Assembly: GCF_008630535.1 (NCBI RefSeq)
Contig: NZ_VWPH01000017.1
Span: forward strand, 62,001 to 126,000
DNA length: 64,000 nt
Origin: Saccharopolyspora hirsuta
Lineage (GTDB): Bacteria; Actinomycetota; Actinomycetes; Mycobacteriales; Pseudonocardiaceae
Direction: 5' to 3'
Part shown: positions 35,445 through 44,615 of the stretch, one piece after another
Layout of the letters: each line of letters starts with the position of its first letter
Position numbering within the stretch: the stretch's first letter is position 1
Translations under genes and position numbers: made by a program
The notes under the pieces: generated by a model
Database searches by the model: none
Told to the model about the DNA's origin: nothing
Seen by the model: only the letters and a program-made list of their open reading frames with translations

Positions 35445-36211
35445 ACGGCACCGAGGTGGGACTGGACTACGGGCGGATGCTGGACCTGCTCGGCATCGAG
35501 GCGCAGCTGCTGATCGCGGCGACGCACGACGCGCACCCGGACGCGCCGGTGTGGAGCGCCTCCGGGCGGACGCTGGGGCAGACCATCCGGCACCTGGGCG
35601 ACCTGTGCGAGGACGCGTTGTGCTGGCTGGGGTCCGCGGAGGTGGAACGGCCGTGGGAGCTGCCGGAACGGCCCGAGCTGCGCGAGGTGACCAGCCGGTT
35701 CGCGGTCCGGTTGGCCGGGCTGCTGGCGGAGTTCGGGGCCCGACCACCGCACGACCCGTGCCCGACCTGGTGGCCGGAGCAGCACGAGGTGCGGTTCTGG
35801 CTGCGCCGGATGCTGCACGCCACCACGGTGCACCGGGTGGACGTGCAGACCGCTGCGGGCGTGGAGCGCACCGCGATCGAGCCCGACGTGGCGGCCGACG
35901 GCGTCGACGAGGTGCTGCGGGTGTGGTTCGGCTACCGGCTGCACGCCCTCGGCATCACGGCGAGCCACGCCTGCTCGGTGGGCGTGCACGTGGCCGGGCG
36001 CAACTGGCTGGTCACCGCGGACCAGCACGGGACGGCCGTGGTCGGCTCGGACGACGTGGCGGCCACCACGCCGGACGCGGTGGTGGGCGGGGACGCGGCG
36101 GCGGTCTACCTGTGGATGTGGGGTCGGTTGCCGAACCGCGCGGTGGAGATCAGCGGTGATCCGGACGCGGTGGCCCAGCTGTGGGGGCTGCTGCAGCTCG
36201 CCACCCGCTGA
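35441..36211 (+). CDS. Maleylpyruvate isomerase-family / DinB-fold mycothiol-dependent protein
   Basis: 256 residues. The N-terminal helical bundle belongs to the MDMPI/DinB superfamily (LDYGRMLDLLGIEAQLLIAA; WSASGRTLGQTIRHLGDLCEDALCWLG), with histidines suited to a metal site (TIRHLG, and LHATTVHRVDVQ). The C-terminal half has the MDMPI-C type beta domain ending with the SCP2-like GDAAAVYLWMWGRL. Such proteins transfer or isomerise with mycothiol as thiol. The GTG at 35441 overlaps the HEPN stop as GTGA. Confidence 0.85.
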   Translation: MNGTEVGLDYGRMLDLLGIEAQLLIAATHDAHPDAPVWSASGRTLGQTIRHLGDLCEDALCWLGSAEVERPWELPERPELREVTSRFAVRLAGLLAEFGARPPHDPCPTWWPEQHEVRFWLRRMLHATTVHRVDVQTAAGVERTAIEPDVAADGVDEVLRVWFGYRLHALGITASHACSVGVHVAGRNWLVTADQHGTAVVGSDDVAATTPDAVVGGDAAAVYLWMWGRLPNRAVEISGDPDAVAQLWGLLQLATR

Positions 36212-36250
36212 CCGCGGCGCGGAAAACCGGTTGCACCGCAGGGACGATCG

Positions 36251-36784
36251 GTGCAGCGTGGGCGGGTGCTGATCCGACGTGAAACCCCCGCCGACCACGC
36301 TGCCATCCGCGCCGTGCACGCAGCGGCCTTCGCCGACGCGGACCGGCCGGACACCGTTCCGGCCGAGGTCGGCCTCGTCGACGCGCTGCGCGCGGACGAC
36401 GGCTGGCTGCCCGAGCTGTCGATGGTCGCGGAGCGGGACGGGGAGGTCGTCGGTCACGTCGTGTGCACCCGCGGCCACGTCGCCGGCACCCCGGCGTTGG
36501 CGTTGGGACCGATCGGCGTGCTGCCGGATCTCCAGCGCAGCGGCGTCGGTGCCGCGCTGATGCACGCGGTGCTCGGGGCGGCTGATGCGCTGGGGGAGCC
36601 GGTGGTCGTGCTGCTCGGACACCTCGACTACTACCCGAAGTTCGGCTTCGAACCGGCGGCGAAGTACGGGATCACGCCGCAGGTGCCGGAGTGGGCCTCG
36701 CACTTCCAGGTCCGGCCCCTCGCCGCCTACGACCCGGCGATCCGTGGCGAGTTCGCCTACCCGAAGCCGTTCATGGAGCTGTAG
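36251..36784 (+). CDS. GNAT-family N-acetyltransferase
   Basis: 177 residues of the YhbS/COG3153 type. RRETPADHAAIRAVHAAAF begins the fold; LGPIGVLPDLQRSGVGAALMHAVL is motif A; LLGHLDYYPKFGFEPA is motif B. It lies 39 bases after the mycothiol-type gene on the same strand with no terminator between, so it may be the third gene of the SOS-controlled operon. Start GTG 36251; GTG 36266 is an alternative. Confidence 0.87.
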   Translation: MQRGRVLIRRETPADHAAIRAVHAAAFADADRPDTVPAEVGLVDALRADDGWLPELSMVAERDGEVVGHVVCTRGHVAGTPALALGPIGVLPDLQRSGVGAALMHAVLGAADALGEPVVVLLGHLDYYPKFGFEPAAKYGITPQVPEWASHFQVRPLAAYDPAIRGEFAYPKPFMEL

Positions 36785-36800
36785 CGGCGGATCGCGGTGC

Positions 36801-37007
36801 TCAGCCGATGGAGAGGAGCGCGGCGAGGAGCAGGATCGTGATCAGGTAGGCGGCGAAGTAGACGAGAACGGCGACGAGCAGGGAACCAGCGACGAGCCCG
36901 GACAACTGCCAACCGTCCCGCCAGCCGTACCGCCGAACCTTGCGGTACAGCGTCAGCACCCCTGCCACGACCGCAACGACCAGCATCGCCACCTCGAACG
37001 GATTCAC
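36801..37007 (-). CDS. Small two-TM membrane protein
   Basis: A 68-residue protein with two hydrophobic helices (FEVAMLVVAVVAGVLTLY and GSLLVAVLVYFAAYLITILLLAAL) joined by a basic loop RKVRRYGWRDGWQ. No family was recognised. The GTG at 37007 places the first TM at the N-terminus; the frame is open upstream but of poor composition. It converges on the GNAT gene with a 16-bp gap. Confidence 0.6.
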   Translation of the reverse strand: MNPFEVAMLVVAVVAGVLTLYRKVRRYGWRDGWQLSGLVAGSLLVAVLVYFAAYLITILLLAALLSIG

Positions 37008-37107
37008 GACCGAATCATCCCAGGCGCCGCGACCCGAAACGGCATCCCGCCGACCAACCCCAGACATCACCCGCGCCCCGGTGCCGGACCGGCGTGACAA
37101 CCACAAC

Positions 37108-37385
37108 CCACGGCCGTCCGAGGGGCGGTGACGATTGCAATCGATACCCGCAGCCGTGGTGTAGAGCTGATGTCGTCACTACAGGCCACGGCTGTCGGAG
37201 GGGCGGTGGCGACGGCAGTTTCGATACGCGTGGTCGTGGTGTCGAGCTGACGTCACCACTGCAAACCACGGCTGTCGGAGGGGTGGTGGCGACGGCAGTT
37301 TCGATATCCGTGGTCGTGGTGTCGAGCTGACGTCACCACCACAAACCACGGCCGTCGGAGGGGCGGTGACGACTGCAATTTCGAT
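37108..37385 (+). repeat. Tandem repeat, about 80-bp unit, 3.5 copies
   Basis: Units begin with CCACGGC(C/T)GTC at 37108, 37186, 37266 and 37346 (periods 78, 80, 80). The units are highly similar over their whole length. Units 2 and 3 each contain the palindrome TGACGTCA (37248-37255 and 37328-37335). Confidence 0.9.
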
Positions 37386-37448
37386 TGAAATTGCCCACGT
37401 CGTCACCGCAGGTTCCGTCGAGAACGACGCAATTTCGATTGAAATTGC
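37375..37448. repeat. Two identical 20-bp palindromes
   Basis: GCAATTTCGATTGAAATTGC occurs at 37375-37394 and again at 37429-37448, each with 8-bp arms and a 4-base loop, 34 bases apart. They are related to the GCGATTTCnnnnGAAATCGC elements at 16798 and 53749. Confidence 0.85.
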
Positions 37449-37739
37449 AGCACACCCAAGCCAACCACCCACCGCTTTGAACCCGAAGCAACCCCCAGCT
37501 CAACCGCGACTTCCGTCGTCAACCCCGCCCGGGTATCACCGCCACCCCTCTGGTCGTGCCGCTCTCAGGGCGTCCGCAGATGTGAGGACTCGTTCCCGCC
37601 GGGACTCGCGGCGGGGCGGGGAAAGCGGGCAGGCCGCCGCTGCGTGATCGGTGGTGATAGGGGGTTGCTTTGCGCGGTGGGCAACTCCAATCGAAACTGC
37701 AGGCGTCACCACCCCTCGCGCGGCGGAGCCCCGTGGGGA

Positions 37740-40700
37740 TCAGGCGCGGAGGCGCAGGCCCTTCGGGGTGGCGCGGAATCCTGCTTCGGTGAGCACCGCC
37801 GCGAGCCGCGACCCCCATGCGCCTTCGCCGTCCGCACGTTGGACCGAGAGCTGGTCCAGCCATCCGTCGCGCACGACGCGCGCGAGACCGGCCGCCGCCG
37901 CTCGCAAGGCCGACTCGTCCTCGGTGAACGACAGCAGCGACTTCCCACCGCGCTCGACGTAGAACACCGCTTCGCCGGACACGAGCACCACCAGCGCACC
38001 CGCCTTGCGGCCCGGTCGGTGGCGGGTTTCGCCCATCACAGCAGGCCATTCCAGCGCGCCGCCGTACGGCTGGGCCGGGTCGGCGGCGGCCAGCACCACG
38101 GCCTCGCCGCCGCTCTCGTCGCGGGACAGCGCGCGCAGGCGGTCGATCGCCCCGGGGACCGCGAACTGCGCCGCCCCGAGCCCTTCGACGACGTACCCGC
38201 GGCGGCACCGCCCGGATTCCTCCATCGCCCGAAGCACCTTGTACACGGCGGAAAACCCGCCGGTGACGCGCTCGATGTCCAACGCGCCGCGCGTGAGCAC
38301 CCCGTGCCGCTCCAGGAACGCTTCGGCGCGGGCGTGCGCGCGGCGAGTCGGTTCGCTCGACGGCTGCGGCGCCAGCGACCACCGCCCGGCGACGGTCGGC
38401 GGGCCGCTCCGGCTCGGCATCGACGGGCGTCCCGCGCGCAACCGCGCATAGCGGCCGCGGGGCGCGCTGCGGCGGGGTTTGTGCGCCGCGCCGCGCCCGG
38501 ACACCAGGGACCGCAACGGCGCGAGCGTGTCGTTGGTGACGGAGCCGGACCAGACCAGGTCCCACAGCGCCGCGGTGATCGCGTCGTCCGCGGGCGCGGC
38601 CTCGCCCTGCTCCAGCAGCAGCGCACTTGCCCGGTCGGCCAGCTGCCGGAAGAACAGCGCGCCACCGTCCAATGCGGACACCACGGCCCGGTGCAGCGGC
38701 GAGTCGGTGCCCGGTTCCTCGGGCAGGTCCGGCAGCAGCAGGTCGGCGACGTCGGTGGGGGCCAGCGCGATCCAGCCGTCACCGCCGGGCAGCGCGCCGG
38801 ACCCGACCCAGGTGACCTCCCCGGTCGCGGTCAGCTCGTCGAGCAGCGCGGGGGAGTAGCCGGGCAGCCGCGCGGGCAGGATCAGCGACTCCAGGCCGCT
38901 GGCCGGGACCGGCACCCCGGCCAGCTGCTCGACGGCGGAGTACACGTCGTCCACCGTCGGCGCCGTGCGCAGCCGTGCCCCGATCCCGTGCCAGGCGGGC
39001 AGGAACCGCCCCAGCGCGGCCGGTTCGACGGGTTCCACCTCCGCCCGCAACCGGGCCAGCGAAGCCCGCCGCAACCGCCGCAGCACCTCGGCGTCGCAGT
39101 ACTCCAGCGCCCGGCCGCCCCCGGCCTCCAGCGGTCGCAGCTCGCCGCGGACCAGCCGACCGCCACCGGTCAGCCGGTCCAGCACGCTGTGCACCACGGC
39201 CACACCCAGCCCGAAGCGCTGCGCCGCGGCGTCGGCGGTGAACGGCCCGCGGCAGCGCGCGTAGCGGATCAGCAGATCGCCCAGCGGATCGGCGACCGGT
39301 TCGGTGAACACCTCGGGCACCCCGACCGGCAGCGCGACGCCGAGCGCATCCCGGACCCGGCCCGCGTCCTCGATCGCGATCCAGCGCTCCTGCCCGGCGA
39401 TGCGCACTCGGAGCACGCGCCGCTGCTCGGCGAGCTCGGCGAGCCATCCGGGCTGCACGCCCCGCGCCTCAGCCTCCTCAGTGGACAGATCGCCGAGGAA
39501 GCGCAGCAGGTCCACCGCCGACTCGGCATCGCGGGCGTGCCGATCCGGGGTGAGGCGCTGCAGCTGCTGCTCGATCTCCGCTAGGGACTCCGGATCCAGC
39601 AGCTCCCGCAGCGCTTCGGAACCCAGCAGCTCGGCCAGCAGCGTCGAGTCCAGGCTCAACGCCGCCGATCGCCGCTCGGCCAGCGGCGCGTCGGTCTCGT
39701 ACAGGAACATGCCGATGTAGCCGAACAGCAGGCTCCGCGCGAACGGCGACGGTGTCGGGGTCTCGACCTCGACCACCCGCACCTTCCGCGCGGCCACCTG
39801 CGACATGAGCTCGGTCAACCCCGGCAGGTCGTAGACGTCCTGCAGGCACTCCCGCATCGCTTCCAGCACGATCGGGAACTGCTCGTACTGCGACGCCACC
39901 GCCAGCAGCTGCGCCGACCGCTGCCGCTGCTGCCACAGCGGCGTGCGGCGGCGCGGGTCGCGGCGCGGCAGCAGCAGCGCCCGCGCCGCGCACTCCCGGA
40001 ACCGCGCGGCGAACAGCGCCGACCCGCCGACCTCGTCGGTCACCACCTGCTGGACCTCCTCCGGGGGCAGCAGCACGTCCTCGGCGGTCGGCAGCACCTC
40101 CGCTCCGGAGTCGTCCAGCGCGTCGGCCAACCGCAGCACGATCCCGTCGTCGGAGGAGGCCACCTGCGGTTCGACGCCGCGCCGCTCCCGGATCCGCGCC
40201 CCGATCGCCAGCGCCCACGGGCCGTTGACCTTCGCCCCGAACGGGGAGTGCACGACCAGCCGCCAGTCGCCCAGCTCGTCGCGGAACCGCTCCACCACCA
40301 CCGTGCGGTCGTCGGGCACGTGCCGGGTGGCCCGCTTCTGCTCGTCCAAGTAGGACAGCAGGTTGTCCTGCGCCCACTCGTCGAGCCCGGCGGCCGCGAT
40401 CCGCGCCCGCGCAGCCTCCGCGTCCGCGCTGGTCAGCTCCCGGACGAACGCGCCGAGGGCGCGACCCAGCTCCAGCGGGCGGCCCGGCGAATCGCCCTTC
40501 CAGAACGGCATCCGGGCGGGCTGGCCCGGCGCCGGGGTCACCACGACCCGGTCGTGGGTGATGTCCTCCACCCGCCACGCCGAGGTGCCCAGCAGGAACG
40601 TGTCGCCGACCCGCGACTCGTAGACCATCTCCTCGTCGAGCTCGCCGACGCGCACCCCGCCCCGGCCCGCGGCGTCGTCGCCCGGCGTGGTCACCGCGAA

Positions 40701-42302
40701 CAGCCCGCGGTCGGGGATCGTGCCGCCGGAGGTGACCGCCAACCGCTGCGCCCCGGGCCGCGCGCGCAGCTCGTCGTTGACCCGGTCCCAGACGATGCGC
40801 GCCCGCAGCTCGCCGAACTCCTCGCTCGGGTAGCGGCCCGCCAGCATGTCCAGCACCGCGTTCAGCGCCGAGTCGGGCAACCCGGCGAACGGGGCGGCCC
40901 GCCGCACCACGGAGGCCAGCTGCGGCACCGGCCAGGCGTCCATCGCGACCATCGACACCACGTGCTGCGCCAGCACGTCCAGCGGGTTGCGGGGGAAGGC
41001 GATCGACTCGATCAGCCCGTCGGCCATCCGCTCCGACACGACCGCGCACCCGATGAGATCGCCCCGGAACTTCGGGAACACCACCCCGCGCGACACCGCG
41101 CCGACCTGGTGCCCGCCGCGCCCGATGCGCTGCAGCCCGGAGGCCACGCTCGGCGGCGTCTCCACCTGGACCACCAGGTCGACCGCGCCCATGTCGATGC
41201 CCAGCTCCAGCGAGGAGGTGGCCACCACGCAGGCCAGCTTCCCGGTCTTGAGCTCCTCCTCGACCACGGCGCGCTGTTCCTTGGACATCGAGCCGTGGTG
41301 CGCCTTGGCGATGATCGGCGGTGCCCCGGCGGCCACCCCGGAACCGCCCACCGCCTCGGCCGGGAACCGCGCCGCCGGTGCCGGTTCCTCGGCGGCGAGC
41401 TCGTTGATCCCGGCGGTCAGCCGCTCGGCCAGCCGCCGGGAGTTGCTGAACACGATGGTCGAGCGGTGCTGCCGGATCAGCTCCAGGATCCGCTCCTGCA
41501 CCGACGGCCAGATCGAGGTGTGCTGCTCGGCGCCCGCCGCGGGGCCCTCGACCTCGCCGGTGGACGTCCCCAGCTCGGCCATGTCCGGCACCGGGACCTC
41601 GACCCGGACCTCGACCTCCTTCGGGTGCGCGGGCTGGACGACGCGAACCGGTCGGCCCCCGGCGAGGAAGGTGCGCACCTCCTCGACCGGCCGGACCGTC
41701 GCGGACAACCCGATGCGCTGCGCCGGTGCGGGCAGGAGCTCGTCCAGCCGCTCCAGGGAGAGCGCCAGGTGCGCCCCGCGCTTGGTGCCCGCCACCGCGT
41801 GCACCTCGTCGACGATCACCGTCTCCACCCCGCGCAGCGACTCCCGCGCCGCCGAGGTCAGCAGCAGGAACAGCGACTCCGGGGTGGTCACCAGCACGTC
41901 CGGGGGCGTGCGGTTGAACGATCGCCGCTGGTCGGCGGGGGTGTCCCCGGTGCGGATGCCGACGGTGATGTCCGGCGGCGCGCTGCCCAGCCGCTGGGCG
42001 GCCTGCCGGATGCCGGTCAGCGGGGCGCGCAGGTTGCGCTCCACGTCGACGGCCAGCGCCTTCAGCGGCGAGACGTAGAGCACCCGGCAGCGGTGCCTGG
42101 CCTCCGCGGGTGCGCCTTCGGCGGCCAGCTTGTCCAGGGCGGACAGGAACGCCGCGAGCGTCTTGCCGGATCCGGTCGGGGCGACGACCAGCGCGTGCTC
42201 ACCCGCCGCGATGGCCTCCCACGCCCCGCGCTGCGCCTCGGTGGGCGCGGCGAAAGCACCGCGGAACCAGTCGCGGGTCGCGGGGGAGAAGGTGTCCAGC
42301 AC
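37740..42302 (-). CDS. Lhr-type large ATP-dependent helicase
   Basis: A 1520-residue superfamily 2 helicase. The N-terminal core has Walker A APTGSGKTLAAF, the DEVH box VDEVHAVAGTKRG, SAT (LSATVRP) and motif VI QRIGRGGHQVG. A winged-helix domain and the long Lhr C-terminal region follow (PFWKGDSPGRP is typical). Lhr proteins translocate 3'-5' on DNA, unwind RNA-DNA hybrids and in mycobacteria belong to a damage-response regulon. The GTG at 42302 has GGAGG 9 nt upstream. It is divergent from the Hsp70-like gene; no SOS box was seen in their shared region. Confidence 0.94.
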   Translation of the reverse strand: MLDTFSPATRDWFRGAFAAPTEAQRGAWEAIAAGEHALVVAPTGSGKTLAAFLSALDKLAAEGAPAEARHRCRVLYVSPLKALAVDVERNLRAPLTGIRQAAQRLGSAPPDITVGIRTGDTPADQRRSFNRTPPDVLVTTPESLFLLLTSAARESLRGVETVIVDEVHAVAGTKRGAHLALSLERLDELLPAPAQRIGLSATVRPVEEVRTFLAGGRPVRVVQPAHPKEVEVRVEVPVPDMAELGTSTGEVEGPAAGAEQHTSIWPSVQERILELIRQHRSTIVFSNSRRLAERLTAGINELAAEEPAPAARFPAEAVGGSGVAAGAPPIIAKAHHGSMSKEQRAVVEEELKTGKLACVVATSSLELGIDMGAVDLVVQVETPPSVASGLQRIGRGGHQVGAVSRGVVFPKFRGDLIGCAVVSERMADGLIESIAFPRNPLDVLAQHVVSMVAMDAWPVPQLASVVRRAAPFAGLPDSALNAVLDMLAGRYPSEEFGELRARIVWDRVNDELRARPGAQRLAVTSGGTIPDRGLFAVTTPGDDAAGRGGVRVGELDEEMVYESRVGDTFLLGTSAWRVEDITHDRVVVTPAPGQPARMPFWKGDSPGRPLELGRALGAFVRELTSADAEAARARIAAAGLDEWAQDNLLSYLDEQKRATRHVPDDRTVVVERFRDELGDWRLVVHSPFGAKVNGPWALAIGARIRERRGVEPQVASSDDGIVLRLADALDDSGAEVLPTAEDVLLPPEEVQQVVTDEVGGSALFAARFRECAARALLLPRRDPRRRTPLWQQRQRSAQLLAVASQYEQFPIVLEAMRECLQDVYDLPGLTELMSQVAARKVRVVEVETPTPSPFARSLLFGYIGMFLYETDAPLAERRSAALSLDSTLLAELLGSEALRELLDPESLAEIEQQLQRLTPDRHARDAESAVDLLRFLGDLSTEEAEARGVQPGWLAELAEQRRVLRVRIAGQERWIAIEDAGRVRDALGVALPVGVPEVFTEPVADPLGDLLIRYARCRGPFTADAAAQRFGLGVAVVHSVLDRLTGGGRLVRGELRPLEAGGGRALEYCDAEVLRRLRRASLARLRAEVEPVEPAALGRFLPAWHGIGARLRTAPTVDDVYSAVEQLAGVPVPASGLESLILPARLPGYSPALLDELTATGEVTWVGSGALPGGDGWIALAPTDVADLLLPDLPEEPGTDSPLHRAVVSALDGGALFFRQLADRASALLLEQGEAAPADDAITAALWDLVWSGSVTNDTLAPLRSLVSGRGAAHKPRRSAPRGRYARLRAGRPSMPSRSGPPTVAGRWSLAPQPSSEPTRRAHARAEAFLERHGVLTRGALDIERVTGGFSAVYKVLRAMEESGRCRRGYVVEGLGAAQFAVPGAIDRLRALSRDESGGEAVVLAAADPAQPYGGALEWPAVMGETRHRPGRKAGALVVLVSGEAVFYVERGGKSLLSFTEDESALRAAAAGLARVVRDGWLDQLSVQRADGEGAWGSRLAAVLTEAGFRATPKGLRLRA

Positions 42303-42463
42303 ATCGCGCACCCCTCCATGCTGGACCAACGCACCGACAGCGCGCCGCCGGGCGGGATCGCGAACCGTCCAAAGTAGCCCGGATCCGCGGGATCGGTGCT
42401 CCCGGCCGAGGCCCGCATGGCAGCATTCCGTCCGGGAAGGTCCTTTTTCTGGGAGGGGGACGG

Positions 42464-44242
42464 GTGCGCGTCCTGTCGGTGGATCTCGGTACCTCGAACA
42501 CCGTGGCGGTGCTGGCCGCGCACGGCCGGCCACCGCGCGTCATCGAGCTGGACGGGTCGGCGACGATGCCCTCGGCGGTCTTCGCCACCGAGGACGGCGG
42601 GCTGATCGTCGGCCGGGACGCCGAGCGCCGCGCCCGGCTGGACCCGTCCCGGTTCGAGCCGAACCCGAAGCGCCGCGTCGACGAGAGCACCCTGCTGCTC
42701 GGCGACCACGTCATCACGGTCACCGACGCGCTGGCCGCGGTCCTGCACCGGGTCGCCGAGGAGACCACCCGCCAGCTCGGCGGTGCCCAGCCCGACGAGG
42801 TCCGCCTCACCCACCCCGCGCAGTGGGGCTCGGTCCGGCGCAACGTGCTGCTGTCCGCGGCGCGGCTGGCCGGGTTCAACTGCAACCTCGTCCTGGTGCC
42901 CGAACCGGTCGCCGCCGCCGCGCACTTCGCGTCGTTCCCGGACCGGGCGCTCGGCCCGGGCCAGGTGCTGGCCGTCTACGACCTGGGCGCGGGCACCTTC
43001 GACTGCGCGATCGTGGGCGCCAACCAGAGCGGTTTCGCGGTGCTGGCCGAGGACGGCCTGGGCGACCTCGGCGGTCTGGACGTCGACCAGGCGCTGCTGG
43101 AGCACATCGGGCGGCAGGTCTCCAACAAGGACCCGCAGCGCTGGCAGCGCCTGCTGCGGCCGGACACCACCGCCGACCGCCGCGCCCAGCGCGCGCTGCG
43201 CGAGGACGTCCGCGCGGCGAAGGAGACGCTGTCCCGGCACCCGCAGACCGAGGTGCCGATGCCCGAGCCCTTCGAGGACGTGCTGGTCACCCGCGCGGAG
43301 CTGGAAGGCCTGGTGCGCCCCACCATGCTGCGCAGCGTCGAGCTGCTGTCCTCGGTGCTGCGCTCCAACGGCATGGCGCCCGAGCAGCTGGCCGGGATCT
43401 ACCTGGTGGGCGGCTCCAGCCGGTTGCCGCTGGTCGCGAGCCTGATCGGGGAGCAGCTGCGGGTCGTGCCGACCACCCTCGACCAGCCGGAGACCGCGGT
43501 CGCGTTCGGCGCGCACCACGTGGCCCGCGACGGCGCGACGATGTGGACCAACGACATCCGCCCGGCGCCCACCGCGCAGCTCGGCTACCGCGAGCCCGAC
43601 ACGGTGCGCACCCGCCCGGTCGCCCCGCCGCCGGTCCCGCAGCCGCCGGTCGAATCCGGTTCCCGGCGCAACCTGCTGATCGGCTTGGGCGCCCTCGCCG
43701 CCGTCGCGGTGCTCGTCGCCGTGGTGACGATCGTGCTGCGCGTCGGCGGCAGCTCGCCCGCGCCCAGCGCGTCCGAGTGCTTCCAGCCCGGGCCCCGGGA
43801 CGACAAGGGCTTCACTGCGTGCCTGCGCAACCTCGCGGGCACCGTGCCGGAGCGGGCCAACTGCGCGCCCGGCTGGCAGCGGGTCATGCCGGGGGTGCGG
43901 GAGCTCAGCGGCACCGTGGTGTCCTGCTCGATCGGCAACCCCAACGAGGGCACCCAGATCGTCTACACGCAGCTGGACTCGCAGGAGGCGGCCGCGGCGC
44001 GGGCCGATCTGCTGCTGTCCTTCAACGGGGTGCACAGCGACCAGGTCGAGGCCGACTGGACCGGCAACGGGCTGTCCGGCAGCTACCGCGCGGTCACCGG
44101 CGTCGACTTCGGCACCCTGGTGTTCACCGTCGACGACCGCCCGCTGGTCGGCATGCTGCTGCAGCCCAACCCCGGCCGGGACCTGCGGCCCGACGACCTG
44201 GCCGACGAGTTCGAGAAGACCGTCCAGCCGGGCCTGGCCTGA
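42464..44242 (+). CDS. Hsp70-family protein with TM helix and extracytoplasmic domain
   Basis: 592 residues. Residues 1-370 are an actin/Hsp70 ATPase fold: VDLGTSNTVAVL (phosphate 1), VYDLGAGTFDCAIVG (phosphate 2) and LVGGSSRLPLVASLI (adenosine). The peptide-binding domain of DnaK is absent. Instead a Pro-rich linker, one TM helix (LLIGLGALAAVAVLVAVVTIVL, about 398-420) and a 170-residue outside domain with four cysteines follow. It may couple ATP state inside to an envelope activity outside. GGGAGG precedes the GTG at 42464. Confidence 0.87.
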   Translation: MRVLSVDLGTSNTVAVLAAHGRPPRVIELDGSATMPSAVFATEDGGLIVGRDAERRARLDPSRFEPNPKRRVDESTLLLGDHVITVTDALAAVLHRVAEETTRQLGGAQPDEVRLTHPAQWGSVRRNVLLSAARLAGFNCNLVLVPEPVAAAAHFASFPDRALGPGQVLAVYDLGAGTFDCAIVGANQSGFAVLAEDGLGDLGGLDVDQALLEHIGRQVSNKDPQRWQRLLRPDTTADRRAQRALREDVRAAKETLSRHPQTEVPMPEPFEDVLVTRAELEGLVRPTMLRSVELLSSVLRSNGMAPEQLAGIYLVGGSSRLPLVASLIGEQLRVVPTTLDQPETAVAFGAHHVARDGATMWTNDIRPAPTAQLGYREPDTVRTRPVAPPPVPQPPVESGSRRNLLIGLGALAAVAVLVAVVTIVLRVGGSSPAPSASECFQPGPRDDKGFTACLRNLAGTVPERANCAPGWQRVMPGVRELSGTVVSCSIGNPNEGTQIVYTQLDSQEAAAARADLLLSFNGVHSDQVEADWTGNGLSGSYRAVTGVDFGTLVFTVDDRPLVGMLLQPNPGRDLRPDDLADEFEKTVQPGLA

Positions 44243-44248
44243 CCTTCG

Positions 44249-44383
44249 TCAGCGGCGGCGGTTGCGCTGCTCCCACAGGAACCGCACCGCGACCACGATC
44301 GCGGCCAGCAGCCCGAGGGCGATCACGACCTTGCCCAGCGGGGTGGACAGCCCCGTCGGGTCGGCCTGCATCAGGAACAGCAC
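44249..44383 (-). CDS. Small single-TM membrane protein
   Basis: 44 residues: one TM helix (VVIALGLLAAIVVAVRFLW) preceded by a short outside segment and ending EQRNRRR. Similar tiny membrane proteins occur next to DUF3046/recA in actinomycetes. Start GTG 44383 or ATG 44371. Divergent from the DUF3046 gene by 37 bases. Confidence 0.5.
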   Translation of the reverse strand: MLFLMQADPTGLSTPLGKVVIALGLLAAIVVAVRFLWEQRNRRR

Positions 44384-44420
44384 ACCACCAGCGTACTGGC
44401 GGCGCGTAGGCTGGCGGGCG

Positions 44421-44615
44421 ATGCGCCACACAGCTTTCCGCCAACGCATGGCCGACGAGTTCGGTCGGGTCCGCGCCGAGATGCTGGCCCAGGACCACGT
44501 CTTCTCGTCGCTCGGCGGGCGCACCGTCGACCAGGCCCTGGAGGCCGGGCTGTCGACCAAGGAGGTCTGGCAGGCGGTCTGCGAGGCCTTCGAGGTGCCC
44601 GCCGAACGCCGCTAG
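44421..44615 (+). CDS. DUF3046 family protein
   Basis: A 64-residue protein with the full DUF3046 pattern: MRHTAFRQRMADEFG, then the helix-rich DQALEAGLSTKEVWQAVCEAFEVPAERR. The family is actinobacterial, of unknown function and commonly found just upstream of recA, as here. Its end overlaps the end of the convergent DUF4383 gene by 4 bases. Confidence 0.9.
   Translation: MRHTAFRQRMADEFGRVRAEMLAQDHVFSSLGGRTVDQALEAGLSTKEVWQAVCEAFEVPAERR

Larger units (their letters stand above)
37008..37739. other. Gene-free 0.7 kb region with tandem repeats and palindromes
   Basis: Apart from the tandem array and palindromes listed below, the last 290 bases (37450-37739) hold no convincing gene; they include one more degraded AATCGAAACTGC-like piece near 37690. 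Both flanking genes (minus strand at each side) neither need nor obviously use a promoter on the plus strand here. Confidence 0.6.

Noticed and set aside
37108-37385. CRISPR-like array
   Set aside because: Whole 78-80 bp units are repeated without unique spacers, unit number is under four, and no cas gene is near. It is a plain tandem repeat.
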